From: Chrysomallon squamiferum
Lineage: Eukaryota > Mollusca > Gastropoda > Neomphalida > Peltospiridae
Direction: 5' to 3'
Assembly (NCBI GenBank): GCA_012295275.1
Contig: CM022678.1
Location: 15,106,959-15,170,958, forward strand
Length of the DNA: 64,000 nucleotides
Numbering within the stretch: position 1 is the stretch's first letter; every line of letters starts with the position of its first letter. This document shows positions 46,701-58,087 of the stretch, piece after piece. The position numbers were made by a program, and so were the translations under genes. The notes beneath the pieces were generated by a model. It was not told the origin of the DNA. It did not search any database and worked only from the letters and a program-made list of their open reading frames with translations.

Positions 46701-48375
46701 ATGTACTGTATCTGTGAATGTATATGTACTGTATCTGAATGTATATGTACTGTATCTATGTGAGTGTATATGTACTGTGTGAATGTATATGTATTGTATC
46801 TGTACTGTATCTGAATGTATATGTACTGTATCTATGTGAGTGTATATGTACTGTATCTATGTGAGTGTATATGTATTGTATCTATGTGAATGTATATGTA
46901 TTGTATCTGTGTGAATGTATATGTACTGTATCTATGTGAGTGTATATGTACTGTATCTATGTGAATGTATATGTATTGTATCTATGTGAGTGTATATGTA
47001 CTGTATCTATGTGAGTATATGTACTGTATCTCTGAGTGTATATGTACTGTATCTATGTGAGTGTATATGTATTGTATCTGTGTGAGTGTATATGTACTGT
47101 ATCTATGTGAGTGTATATGTACTGTATCTGTGTGAATGTATATGTACTGTATCTGTGTGAATGTATATGTACTGTATCTGTGTGAGTGTATATGTATTGT
47201 ATCTATGTGAGTGTATATGTACTGTATCTATGTGAGTGTATATGTACTGTATGTGTGTGAGTGTATATGTATTGTATCTATGTGAGTGTATATGTACTGT
47301 ATCTATGTGAGTGTATATGTACTGTATCTGTGTGAGTGTATATGTATTGTATCTATGTGAATGTATATGTATTGTATCTGTGTGAGTGTATATGTATTGT
47401 ATCTGTCTGAGTATATGTACTGTATCTGTATGTGTGTATATGTATTGTATCTATGTGAGTGTATATGTATTGTATCTGTGTGAGGGTGTATGTATATATT
47501 GTATCTGTGCGAGCATGTATGTATGTATTGTATCTGTGAGGGTATGTGAATTGTATCTGTGAATGTATATGTATTGTATCTGTGTGAGGGTTTACATATC
47601 TTTGTGATGGTGTATGTATGCACTGTATTTGTGTGAATGTATATACTGTGGTACCTTCACTTATGAGTTTAATTTATTCCGTGACCGAGCTTGTATCTCA
47701 ATTTGCTCATACATCAAATCAATTTTCCTAACTGAAATTAATTGAAATACCATTAATCTGTTCCATCCCCCCAAACCACCCCATTTTTTGGTGTGTTTTT
47801 TTTGTTACATGATTTTAAATAAGAAAAATATATGTATAAATGATAAATACTATGTAAAAGCACAATAAAAGAGAATGTAAAGAAATAAATTGGTTTTGTA
47901 AAGTTTATTTATCTTGAAGATGACACAAATTATTTAAATGCCTTTGGCTGGAGCACAGCCTTTATTGACTCCTTCAGCTTCAGTTTGGTACAATATCAAT
48001 AGAAGTACTACACTCATATTGCCTAACCAAGTCGACTACTTCGCTCAAGTTTTTCTATGAATTCAATGGACATCATCTGCTTCTTCTTCTCAGCCCTGTC
48101 CTTTGCATTTTCTTAGGATGCATGGTCAGTAAAAAGAAATTTTGCAAAATACTGCACAAAATGTGAACACAACAGAAATGCTTCCACAGTGAGGTAACCA
48201 CATCAAATAAACGAGTGAGATGCAGGATGCTGGGCAGATGTTGTGTTGTTCGTTGTGCCAACTAGTGGCAGCGTATCTGAAATTCGTTTGTAATTCAGAT
48301 TTTGGCTCACAACTCAAAGCAAACTTATAAAACTCATAAGTTGAGGCACTCATAAGTTGAGGTACCACTGTATAC

Positions 48376-48406
<31 letters not shown>

Positions 48407-48917
48407 CATATGTATGGTGTGAGGGTGTATGTTTGTATATTATATTGTCTGTGGGTGAATGTATGTATACTCTATGTATGTGTATTTTATCTGTGAGAGT
48501 TCACATACATTTATTGTATCTGTGTGAGAGTTCACATGTGTATTGTATCTGAGAGTTCACATATGTCTATTGTATCTGTATGTCTTGTTTAATGTATGTA
48601 CAGTGATCTGTGTTAGGATGTATGTAAAAAGATATTCCTTACTCTCTCATCTGTCCAATTTGTGACCATATTTCTACAACAATTCCAGGAAATTTGTTTT
48701 TGAAAAAATAAACAATGACTTCAGATTAAACACTGACAACTTAATTATAATATTATTCTAAATATTTTTAAGAAGACAGCTGAATATGAAAATATACTTT
48801 TAAAAATAGACTGGATTAAAACATTGAAGTCCAATAAGAGAACTAAATAGCAATATTATCATCAAAATTAATTGTGTGTAATTGTGTTTGTATTATATCT
48901 GTGTGTGTATTTATAAA

Positions 48918-48968
<51 letters not shown>

Positions 48969-49691
48969 TCATGTGTGTGTCTGTTTGTTTGTCAGTATCA
49001 GTATTGATTTAAAAATGATGTTAAAATGTTAATCAATCTTTTCTGCAGGTGAGAAGGCGGGTGCGACCCTACTTTCTGAGGTCAGCGAGGTGGAAGATGT
49101 TTTATGATGTGGTGACGTTCACAGCAACCAGACTCGCCAACGTCATCATGTGCGCACCCTTCACAGTGCTCGAGTACAAGTCCAGTCTGCGACTAATGGG
49201 GTACACAGCTTTTATCTGATTAGTTTACTTTGAAAACCTTATTTTGTATATAAATTCAGAGTAATGTTTCTGACTGTATGTACGTACTGTTTATAATTAT
49301 GTTTAATATATATATAGATATATATACATACTAACGTTTAATTCATTTTCTCTTACTTTATATATAAAATAAGAGAAAATAAAGTGATTGTTGAGTTTTA
49401 TTAATTTTATTGTTATTGTTTTGTTTTTGTTCTTATTACTATTACTATCATTGTTGTTATTATTATTATTGTTGTTATTGTTATTGTTGTTATTGTTATT
49501 GTTATTGTTATTATTATTGTTATTATTATTGTTATTATTAATATTATTGTTATTGTTGTTGTTGTTATTGTTGTTATTATTGTTATTTCAGGTCTCTGTA
49601 CTGGTGGATGCACATTTTAGCTGGGCTGGCTATTTGTTACTTTCACATCCTGAGCCCCACAAAGAGACACGACGAGAAGAAAACACAGTGA
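35132..49691 (+). CDS. MBOAT1/2-like lysophospholipid acyltransferase, gene A
   Basis: Twelve exons: 35132-35212, 37222-37367, 37947-38114, 38534-38644, 40087-40231, 40539-40583, 41919-42009, 42650-42748, 43566-43669, 44589-44786, 49049-49200 and 49592-49691. All phases match, giving 1440 nt and 479 aa. The protein is a multi-pass ER membrane enzyme that moves a fatty acyl group from acyl-CoA to a lysophospholipid. Diagnostic text: [20 protein letters not shown] near the N-terminus, [39 protein letters not shown], then the MBOAT catalytic pair Asn343 (CWNKT) and His374 ([11 protein letters not shown]), both in exon 10 and 31 residues apart as in the family. The tail KRHDEKKTQ is basic and could aid ER retention. 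Length is slightly below the roughly 500-520 aa usual for MBOAT1/2. Intron 10 (4.3 kb) is loaded with repeats and transposon remnants. Confidence 0.93.
35641..35717. repeat. (CT)n-(GT)n microsatellite
   Basis: A CT run merging into GT, in the first intron of MBOAT gene A. Confidence 0.9.
37083..37137. repeat. (GT)n microsatellite
   Basis: A GT run in the first intron of MBOAT gene A, about 85 bp before exon 2. Confidence 0.9.
38837..39060 (+). repeat. Noncoding block shared with the 3' flank of MBOAT gene B (copy 1)
   Basis: From the CA run at 38837 through AAACAGTTAAATAAAG near 39055, this intron-4 text matches the reverse complement of about 56840-57112 closely. Shared runs include ACTTACTTGAGG, GAACACAGTTTTCTTGC, AGAATGCTTTGGTTATTAAT and AAATAAAATTGTTGGACC. 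Both copies read in the sense direction of their neighbouring MBOAT gene. Confidence 0.8.
40608..40806. repeat. (CA)n-rich array
   Basis: About 200 bp of CA with CAGACA and CATATA interruptions, starting about 25 bp after the donor of exon 6 of MBOAT gene A. Confidence 0.95.
40815..41586. mobile_element. Possible hAT-like non-autonomous element
   Basis: The 772-bp segment is bounded by identical GTACAGAC octamers (40807-40814 and 41587-41594). It has loosely similar inverted ends (TAGAGTTCAAAAAC against TTGGGTTTGCAAA) and subterminal ACTGGTATT/ACCGGTATT motifs in both orientations. Eight-base target duplications are typical of hAT elements. The left duplication lies in CA-rich text, so chance is not excluded. 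The internal 61-codon frame at 41060-41245 is not recognisable. Confidence 0.5.
42230..42590. repeat. (TAGTA)n pentanucleotide array
   Basis: Tandem GTATA/GCATA/GCACA pentamers with variant blocks, in intron 7 of MBOAT gene A. The minus-strand open frames of Tyr, Ile and Leu here are products of the repeat. Confidence 0.9.
44041..44568. repeat. 48-bp tandem satellite, 11 copies
   Basis: Units start at 44041, 44089, 44137 and so on every 48 bp to 44521, each reading AGTATAAGTTTAGAATTAA then CTGACAGACAC then GATGTAATG. Differences between copies are one or two bases. Because 48 is divisible by three and no frame on some strands has a stop, long false open frames arise on both strands. The array ends 20 bp before exon 10 of MBOAT gene A. 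Confidence 0.95.
45216..45480 (+). pseudogene. Possible transposase-related ORF fragment
   Basis: An open frame encodes [19 protein letters not shown] followed by [14 protein letters not shown]. The last part resembles the GPRTNN-x-EGWH segment seen in MULE/FLYWCH-associated transposon ORFs, but the expected EGWH is degraded to HQLQQ. There is no splice context. It lies in intron 10 of MBOAT gene A, directly beside a hAT-like MITE. Assignment rests on a short motif. Confidence 0.35.
45491..45770. mobile_element. hAT-type MITE (MER5-like termini)
   Basis: The left end CTGCTGGTTTTCAACCTTTT and the inverted right end (AGGTTTTTAACCT) resemble the CAGTGGTTCTCAACC termini of hAT non-autonomous elements. 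Interior ACCCC text near each end (CGCAACCCC, TGACCCCC) is also characteristic. Flanks ATGCTATAGG (45481-45490) and ATGCTGTAGG (45771-45780) differ by one base and look like a target duplication. It has no coding capacity. Confidence 0.6.
46020..47640. repeat. 25-bp minisatellite, about 1.6 kb
   Basis: Units of about 25 bp built on TGTATATGTACTGTATCTGT then GTGAG (for example starts at 47107 and 47132). The array is irregular to about 46700 and more regular after it. All open frames inside it come from the repeat. It occupies the middle of intron 10 of MBOAT gene A. Confidence 0.9.
47645..48374 (-). mobile_element. pogo/Tigger-like DNA transposon remnant
   Basis: Ends are near-perfect inverted repeats: left TATACTGTGGTACCTTCACT (from 47642) and the reverse complement of the right end TATACAGTGGTACCTCAACT, both followed by TATGAG and flanked by TA. 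On the minus strand from 48122, MHPKKMQRT, then after frame changes [11 protein letters not shown] and [13 protein letters not shown], resembles the N-terminal helix-turn-helix of Tigger/pogo transposases. The rest of the transposase is deleted, so it is a dead internal-deletion copy. Confidence 0.7.
48922..48965. repeat. (TA)n microsatellite
   Basis: A TA run about 85 bp before exon 11 of MBOAT gene A. Confidence 0.9.
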
Positions 49692-50846
49692 GGCATGCAG
49701 ACACGTTCAGCTAGCTAAATAATATATCAACTCACTTTTTACTTTTATTTAACATTTATGATAATATTTAATTTACAGAGAAAAACATTAATTTTTATTA
49801 GAGAAAAGTAGTGGTAACTGGTTAGTCCACTACAAAAAAAAGCAAAAAAAAAAAATACTCTAACATTTTAATATTTCATTTACAAATAGTTGTGATTTTT
49901 AAATAGGATGTAAGACAGAGAGATGGTTGTTTTTTAATATTTTACACTTAAAATTTGTTAATATTTCACGTGAATCTTCCATTCATTTCCAATCCATTAT
50001 TTATAACAACAGAAATTTTTCACTTTTAAGAATTGCTTGTCTTTCATAGCTTTTTAATACCCTTTTATAACCTTTTGTTTCTTTTTGCAGTTAATAATTA
50101 CAGACACATATACTGGTTGTTGCTAGAATAGATTACCTTTCACATATACAATAATAATAATAATAATAATAATTATAATAATAATTATAATTATTATTAT
50201 TGTTACTATTATTAAATATTTTGAACTCAGGGTTTAAATTAATAATATATATATATATACAGATAGATAGAGGTATAGATACAGATATAATACTCTACTG
50301 AAATGTGTTTTAATTCTTATTTATTAAAATGATATACTTGTTTTATCAAGCATTTATTTGCTTTAAATACAGGGTTGATTTATTAAGGTTAAACAATTTA
50401 ATATCTTTTTATGAGACTTTTAACTTTTATTGTTTTTAACACTTCAAACATTCCATCTTGCACCTCATACTCAGTTCATCACTTGTATGAATGTGTTTAG
50501 ACTTCCCTTTCATCTTCGTTACAACAACAGACACATAACATCAGGGAGTTTTATTTTAAATATTTCTATCATTTTGTTTTAGATTATGCAAAACTAATCA
50601 CTGAACTGTAGATTTGGCTTGGACAGGTTTTAGATTATTCAAAGTTTCTGTTTTTGGCTTAGAAATCAGAATTTTGTTATTTCGCACCAGCAGCATGTTA
50701 AAGAGAGAAAAATGCACGACACAGAAATTTACAGAAATCCTCAGCACCCCATTAGTCATCTCATCCCTTGCTTTTTTTTAAATTTTAACTACACACGCAC
50801 ACTATTTATAAACAAGTATAAAATCTATTAATCTGTTAGAACCAAA

Positions 50847-50892
<46 letters not shown>

Positions 50893-51870
50893 TACTCATC
50901 AACTTTAATTGATTATAAACTCTTTGTTTGAAACCTCATAAAGTAACATTTTAAAAGAGAAACTAGTGAAACATGAATTTGATTCATCAGTCTCATTAAA
51001 CTTTTCTCTTGTAACTTGAGATTTACTTCACTGAAAAACCCACCACTGTGCAGCAGTGTAACCAAGACAGTTGTTTTAGTCTAACTTTGCTTTCATCTTT
51101 TTATTGCTGTTTAATAAAAAAATAAAAAATAAAAAAATGAAGGTAAATAATCCATAATTTGTAACACAAAAAAGAAAATAATTTTTTAAAAATAATAAAA
51201 TTTTGTAAAAAAAGTTTAAATGACTAATTTGTAATCTAAAAAAAAAAAATGTTAAGATGATTTTACAATAAGTCACAAATTTGTAACACTAAAAATAATA
51301 AAAAAATGTAAATAAAATTTTACAAGTCATCAATTTGTAACAAAAAATAATAGGTTTTTTCGTTTAGATTTAAGATTTAAAAAAAAAAAAGTAAAACAAC
51401 TGATTCTTTTTTGTTGCACTTTTTTCTTTTTTAATAACATTTTCTAACAAAAACACCAGTTTGAAACCAAAAACAAAATCTTCTCTTTTTTAACTTGAAT
51501 TTTATCACCTCTACACTGTTAGCAAGTCTAACATGTTTTTTTAGTCTTCTATACCATAAGCACAAAACCTTATATGTACTTCACAGAGTTTCCCCAAAGG
51601 ACCTACTATGTGTGATAAAATGTTTGTTTTTAGAAATGTTTTTGTGATTTAATCACTGTTTAGTTATCTGCTAGAGCGAAGTGTATTAGAGAACTTGGGT
51701 TCATATCTGATAATATACATCTTACAAATATGAGCCTGGTTAGTTAAAAATAGACAGGATTAGTAGAGTTTATCTTAGCATAGTGTTTGTTGTTGTTTGT
51801 GATTACAAATTTATATGCATAGTTAAGAAATTCTTGCTGCCATAAGAGCTGTCAATTTAAAAAAAAAAAA

Positions 51871-51918
<48 letters not shown>

Positions 51919-52010
51919 GCTATGATTATTAATACAACTATTATTATTATTATTACTGTTGTTATTTTTATTATTGTTATTACTATTACTAGTAGATAGG
52001 CTACTACTAC

Positions 52011-52095
<85 letters not shown>

Positions 52096-55000
52096 CTCTT
52101 ACATATCAAAATTACCATTTCCTTACCATAATAGTTTCAACATTATTTAGAATGTGTCTTGGGTTAGTGTCAGAAGACTGTATCTAGTGGAACAACCAAA
52201 AATTAGTTAATCTGTCAGGATCTTTATCTCAGTTGAGATAAACTCCTAATTCATTCTTCTGGCAGTAATCCCTCAGAATTTTACTGTATGGATACAAATC
52301 TTTTTATTATCATTTTTATTTATCTTATTTAATTTATTTATTTTTCTTATATGTAGCCATTGATAAATATATATATATATATTAATTCTGCATAATTTAT
52401 ATTAATTATTTGGTGGTATTATTTTCTTCTCTCTCAAAAAATATTATTTATACTGTTTGTGATGTATAATTTCATATACCTTTTTAATCACTTTACTCCA
52501 GATTTCATATTATATGTCATAATAAGGAATGTTTTTTAGTTTGGATATGCATGAATTTAATATATCACTACACACATAAAAAAGAAACTTGCAATATTAA
52601 CTATGTATTTATATAAAAAGAGCACAATTGTGAAGTTTGAGTGTCTAAAATATGCATCTTATAGAAGCTAACTGAAGAAGTCATGATTGCTGGTTTTATA
52701 GATATAAAGGTTTACCTGAGTGAAGTCAGCATAAACAAGGTTTCAAAAATATATAAAAATATATATAATTAAAAGTTTAAAAATTCACAATTTAAAATAT
52801 TTATTTTTTGCAAAAAATTAATTTGAATAGTGTAACAAGCACAAAGGGACACCACTCTTGCCTGCTTTTTCTACTTTTTTTTTTGCCTTTATCAGGTTTT
52901 TAATGATTTTACAATTTATCATCAGAAGAAATTATTCTCTTTATAACAGCTTAAAAATAAAACAGTAATTATAATTTTATAACATTACAAATTAATTATA
53001 TTTTATAGGAAAACAGAGAAAGTTTCTTAAGCAGTTTGTCAATTTGTGTGTTATTGTTCTAGGTGTGTTTGTTCTGGACAAAACTGCTTTTTAATGTGTG
53101 ATTGTTGTTTTGTGAAGATGAGCATGGGTGAGTCTGTTGTGATATTTGTCTGTCAGCATTATCTAACTAAATCATTGGATACTTGTTAATGATGAAGACA
53201 TTGCAAAATGGCAGTACTAAAATAAAAACTAAATTAGTTGTAATATCAACGAAATTTGCCAGAAAGTTGTATAACAGATTTATATTTCTTTGTAATATTT
53301 CTTATTCATTTATTATTATTATTGTTGTTGATATTATTATTGTTATTATTTTAATAGTATTTATTTATTATTGATATTATTTTATTATTATTATTTAATT
53401 ATTTATGTATAGCAATTTTGATATTTATTTATTGTTACTTATTTATTTATTCATTTATTATTATGATTTCTTTTTATATCTGTGTTTGACTTCAGCTTGT
53501 TTTAGTTTCTTAGGCATTGGCATGGTGCAGCTTAATTGTTTGAACTAAAAATTACACATGAAAAGAAATTATTATTTCACAAAACTTTTATTCAGCTGAA
53601 ATAATAAAATTATTTACTCTGTGAAAGTCTATGTTACTTCATCTGCTTATTATTGTTTTGTTCATGTTTAAAATATTTTTATTAAATTTTGTTTCTCCAT
53701 TTTGCAGTGTTCACCATATTACCTGTATTCAGTTTATCTGTGAAGAAATTATTTATAGCAAATTATACCTACTAAGCACAAATCAAATAATGTTATTACT
53801 TGAAATAAAATAGTAAATGCCCAGCATTGTGTTTGTTGTTAAAGTTGTACAGAACTAAAAATTAGTAATGTTTACTCATTATTTTGCAGACACCGTTTAC
53901 AAAATGTGGGTAAGTTTTATTGATGGGGTGGTCTGTGATGATCTTAAAAACAAAATGTATAATACCAATCAGATCAGAATAATAAAAATAACATCATTTT
54001 TCTGATCTGACAGATATGTTAATATACTGGCCATGGCCTTGTTTTTTAACATAACCAAACAAATATGAAATATAAAATCTGAAAGCTGTTAGTGAAAAAG
54101 ATAACAACAGACATCCGTGGTATACAAAATAGTTTGTTATTCACTTAATTCTGTCATATTCTTCATTTAGCATTAATTCAGCATTCTCTCAGCATTCACT
54201 CTGCAGCATTCAGCATTCATTTATTGAGGAACTGGTTAATGCCATATGAAGAGTTATTTCATAATGTGAAAAAGCTCATGATCCTGAATGCTTTTGTGAA
54301 GTTACACAATTTCTGAAATTAAAAGAAATGTCTCAAGTATTTAAAATCGTTTATTGATCTTGAGTAGTTAGGCAGTTATCCAAACACACACTCAACAAAC
54401 AACACATAAATTAATTTCTAATCTTGATTAAAACATTTCTACAATCATAGAAAAAAGTAAAAGAATTAAATAAACGTAACTGTTAAAATATAATTATCAA
54501 CTAATACTGTTTTTAATTAGGGATTATTGCCCCTAATCTACTAAAACCGGGATTAATTTCAGGAATAATTCAAAGAGTAAAACAAATTTAAATAATCAAT
54601 GTTAAAGGGAAAATTAAAAAATACAAATTTATCACACAATGAAATATTTCACTAACCTCGGAATTTTCAAATCAAAAGAGTGGAATAAAAGAAAAAAGAA
54701 ATAGTTTATGAAAAGTAACAAATGTAAGAAACCATTTGTACAAGGTAATAATATAATACAAAAGCAAAATTTTCATGTATAATTATTAGAATAATAAATT
54801 TATCTATTTTAAACTGATAATAATAAATAAGCAGCAAAATTAAAATCAGTTATTAAACCTGTCCTGAAAGATCAAGGTTTATTATGAATAAATTATTTTC
54901 AAGTAATATTTAAATTTTTTTCATTTTAATTTTAGTTTTATAATTTGATATAATGAATAAATTAATAAATAAAAAAAAAAAAAATAATAATAATAGTATG

Positions 55001-55664
55001 AAGCAAAATTCTTTATACAATAGCTCACCCACTGTAAATGTATTAAAATGAATGTTTTTTCGTTGTATAACGTGTTATATTTTAAATTAGGTTAGGCTGA
55101 CAGTAAAATAAAGTTTGAACAAACTGATCACAATGACACAAGTAATTTTTGTTACTAAGCAGGTTAGATAAATGGTTACTGTTAATTAAAATAATAATAA
55201 CATGTTTAAATTAAAGCACTATAAATAAAAACTAAATCTGCATGCAAGTAGAAATATAAAATAAGAAAAATACAAACAACCAGTATATTCACATATTTTG
55301 ATTTTCAAAAGTAACCTGATATTAAAATTTATTAAGATATATATATTCTTTTAAGAAGAGAAAAAAAAAAAAAATACAATCCTACCTGTAAATAAAAGAA
55401 ATTATTAATATAAATCATTTATTTCAATTAAAAAAGTAAGTAGCAAGAAAACTAAATAAGATTATTTTTTTTATATATATATAAAAATGCACTCTCACTT
55501 GCACTTGATAAAGGAAAAAAAAAGGATGAAAAACGTTTTTACCTCACACATGACACAATCATCCTAATACTGTTTAATTGTTATTGCAGGAATGTTGGAA
55601 GAGTATTTTAAAATAGTCTTATGCACAGCTGACAATACAAAAATCTTTTACTTTCTTTCACAAA
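49692..55664. other. AT-rich region between the tail-to-tail MBOAT genes
   Basis: No splice-bounded coding segment was found. The first part may be the 3' UTR of gene A. ATT microsatellites occur at about 50150-50210, 51868-51916 and 52005-52092. Poly(A)-rich text runs through 51110-51400. Confidence 0.55.
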
Positions 55665-56032
55665 TGTGACCCTGTACATCGAAACATGTATTAAGTCATG
55701 CAAATTAGTAACATTTGTTTGATTTTTGATCAAGATCCCACCTCTTATCTTATCTTAGCTGTGTTGTCAGGCTGGAATTAACAAAACATATTCTACACTT
55801 ACTTAATTATACGGTATTCTACAAAAATATCATATTGTTTGTTTATCATCACCATTATTTTACAATTATTATTATTACTGAATTGTTAGATCAGTATTTA
55901 CTTTTAATTATAGGCATTTCAATCAAATATTAAAGCATTTAAATGTTATAAATCAGAAAAATGATATTTTTCAGTTAAAAGTTCTGAAGTGAAAATTGAG
56001 ACTAAATACTTGATTTAAAATACAGGGTCACA
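55665..56032. mobile_element. Small MITE-like element with TGTGACCCTGTA ends
   Basis: TGTGACCCTGTA at 55665-55676 is repeated as a perfect inverted copy, TACAGGGTCACA, at 56021-56032, 368 bp end to end, with AT-rich filler and no coding frame. The target duplication is unclear and the superfamily is not assigned. Confidence 0.5.
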
Positions 56033-56534
56033 AATACAGGTCAAAATACCAGTTTGGTATTTATAACCTTTATTCTGAGAATGTAAATTTGTTTATGATA
56101 AATATTAGTTTGCCAAAAGGTACAAATATGTTTGATTTTAAAATTTTCATTGAAATAAATGCAATATCTGTCATGGTTTTTCTGTCATAATTAATACATA
56201 ATAATCTAAACATACACAACAATAATCCTGAGAAAAATTATTGTAAAAGAAAATTCAAATGACTGTAACAAAAATTTTAAAAATAACTGTAATGAAACAA
56301 TTGTATTAGAAACACAAATATTGTAATGAAAACTTAAACAATTGTATTAGAAACACAAATATTGTAATGAAAACTTAAACAATTGTATTAAAAACTGAAA
56401 TCGTTGTAATGAAAACATTACCACTGTAATTAAAAAAAAAAAAAAAAAAAATTTAAAAACGAATATACTTATTAAAAACTCATAGATGTAATAAAAATTC
56501 AAACATAATTAAAAAACTGAAACAACTGTAACAT

Positions 56535-56565
<31 letters not shown>

Positions 56566-56839
56566 AATAAATAAATAAACAAACAAAAGTAGTGGTAAAA
56601 TAAAATATTTGTAATAAAATCAACAACAATAAAAAATGATACATTTTATGAGCATTAACAAATCAAAACCAAAAATAAAAAAATAAAATATATATTATTT
56701 AATAATAATATTAAAAATAATTATTATAATGTTTTCAACATATTATCATTCATATGTACTCTACTGGTGGAATAATTTTCATTATCATATAAACTGGTTA
56801 GAAAGAGATTTTAAAATTTATTTAAAACCTCAAAAATTT

Positions 56840-57060
56840 TAACTTTATTTAACTGTTTTTGGTCCAACAATTTTATTTACATTTTAAATTAATTTATGTA
56901 AAGTTTTAAAGATATATTAATAACCAAAGCATTCTATTTGGTAGCATAGTGCAAGAAAACTGTGTTCAAAAGATTTACCTCTAATATACATATATTATTA
57001 CAGAAACAGAACGGTAACCTCAAGTAAGTATTTTGTGAAAAAAATGTAAATTTGTACATG

Positions 57061-57112
<52 letters not shown>
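56840..57112 (-). repeat. Noncoding block shared with intron 4 of MBOAT gene A (copy 2)
   Basis: The reverse complement of 38837-39060, including the adjoining dinucleotide run (57061-57112, GT here). It lies about 1 kb beyond the stop of MBOAT gene B, in that gene's sense orientation, perhaps in its 3' UTR. Weaker similarity appears to continue beyond it toward lower coordinates. Confidence 0.8.
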
Positions 57113-57117
<5 letters not shown>

Positions 57118-58087
57118 TAAGTTATTTTTTCATTTTGTTTTCACTGGTCATAATAATGAAACAATTTGAAGTGGTTACAGGATAAAAATGTTCATACTGA
57201 GATGTGGTATGTTTGTAATATACATGAAACAGTGTTAAACATTTTTTGAGTTAAAAAAGCTAACATACTCTAACATATACAAAACACTGAAAATAAACTG
57301 CTAGTTTTTAAACACATATTTGTATTAGTTACCAAAATTATCATAGAAGAAAACAAAAACATTTCAAAAATACTTTTAAAGCTGCTTTTATAAAAATCAC
57401 ACTGATTATGTTTAAAATCTAAGTCTTTATCATAAATTATCTGGAATGATGAATATATAACTTTATGACTACAAATATTTCTTAATAGTTTTTACACCTA
57501 AATGTCTTTTTATGGCTATATTTAAACAATAAATAATTAATTAATGAAAGAAAAACTAATAAAACTATAGGAATGATTATGATTGATAAATATTTCAATT
57601 TTTTCAAGTATGGTTTTATCCAAATATAAAATAATCAAAGGTCTATCTAGTATAAAATGTTTTCACAGACACAGCAGTGAAATTAATTTACATACAGAAA
57701 AATTTCCATGAGCTTGTTAGTTTGAGGTAAGATTGAAAAATAATTTCTTTATCACACAAATTTATTAATTGTTTTTGAAATTAAAAAATGTATTATAAAC
57801 AAATCAGTAAAAACAGACACACAAACAGACAGACCTGATTTCTCAAAAAACAAAAAAGACAGTGGAAACAACTTCGTCAAAACTGTAAATCAGCAGAAAT
57901 TTCACATATTATTGCACAGAAACAAAAAGATTTAATGATATATAAGCAAACATAATTAATACAATTTTGGCATTCAAAGGAGAATGTAATTTGTTAATGG
58001 CACATGACATATACAGTTCATGTACACGTCACACACAGTCTATGGCTATTTTGAAAGGTATAAAAATAATTTTTAAAATTTTATAAA

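Noticed and set aside
46032-47623. Several frames of about 100 codons on both strands
   Set aside because: All lie inside the 25-bp minisatellite and change frame with unit length.
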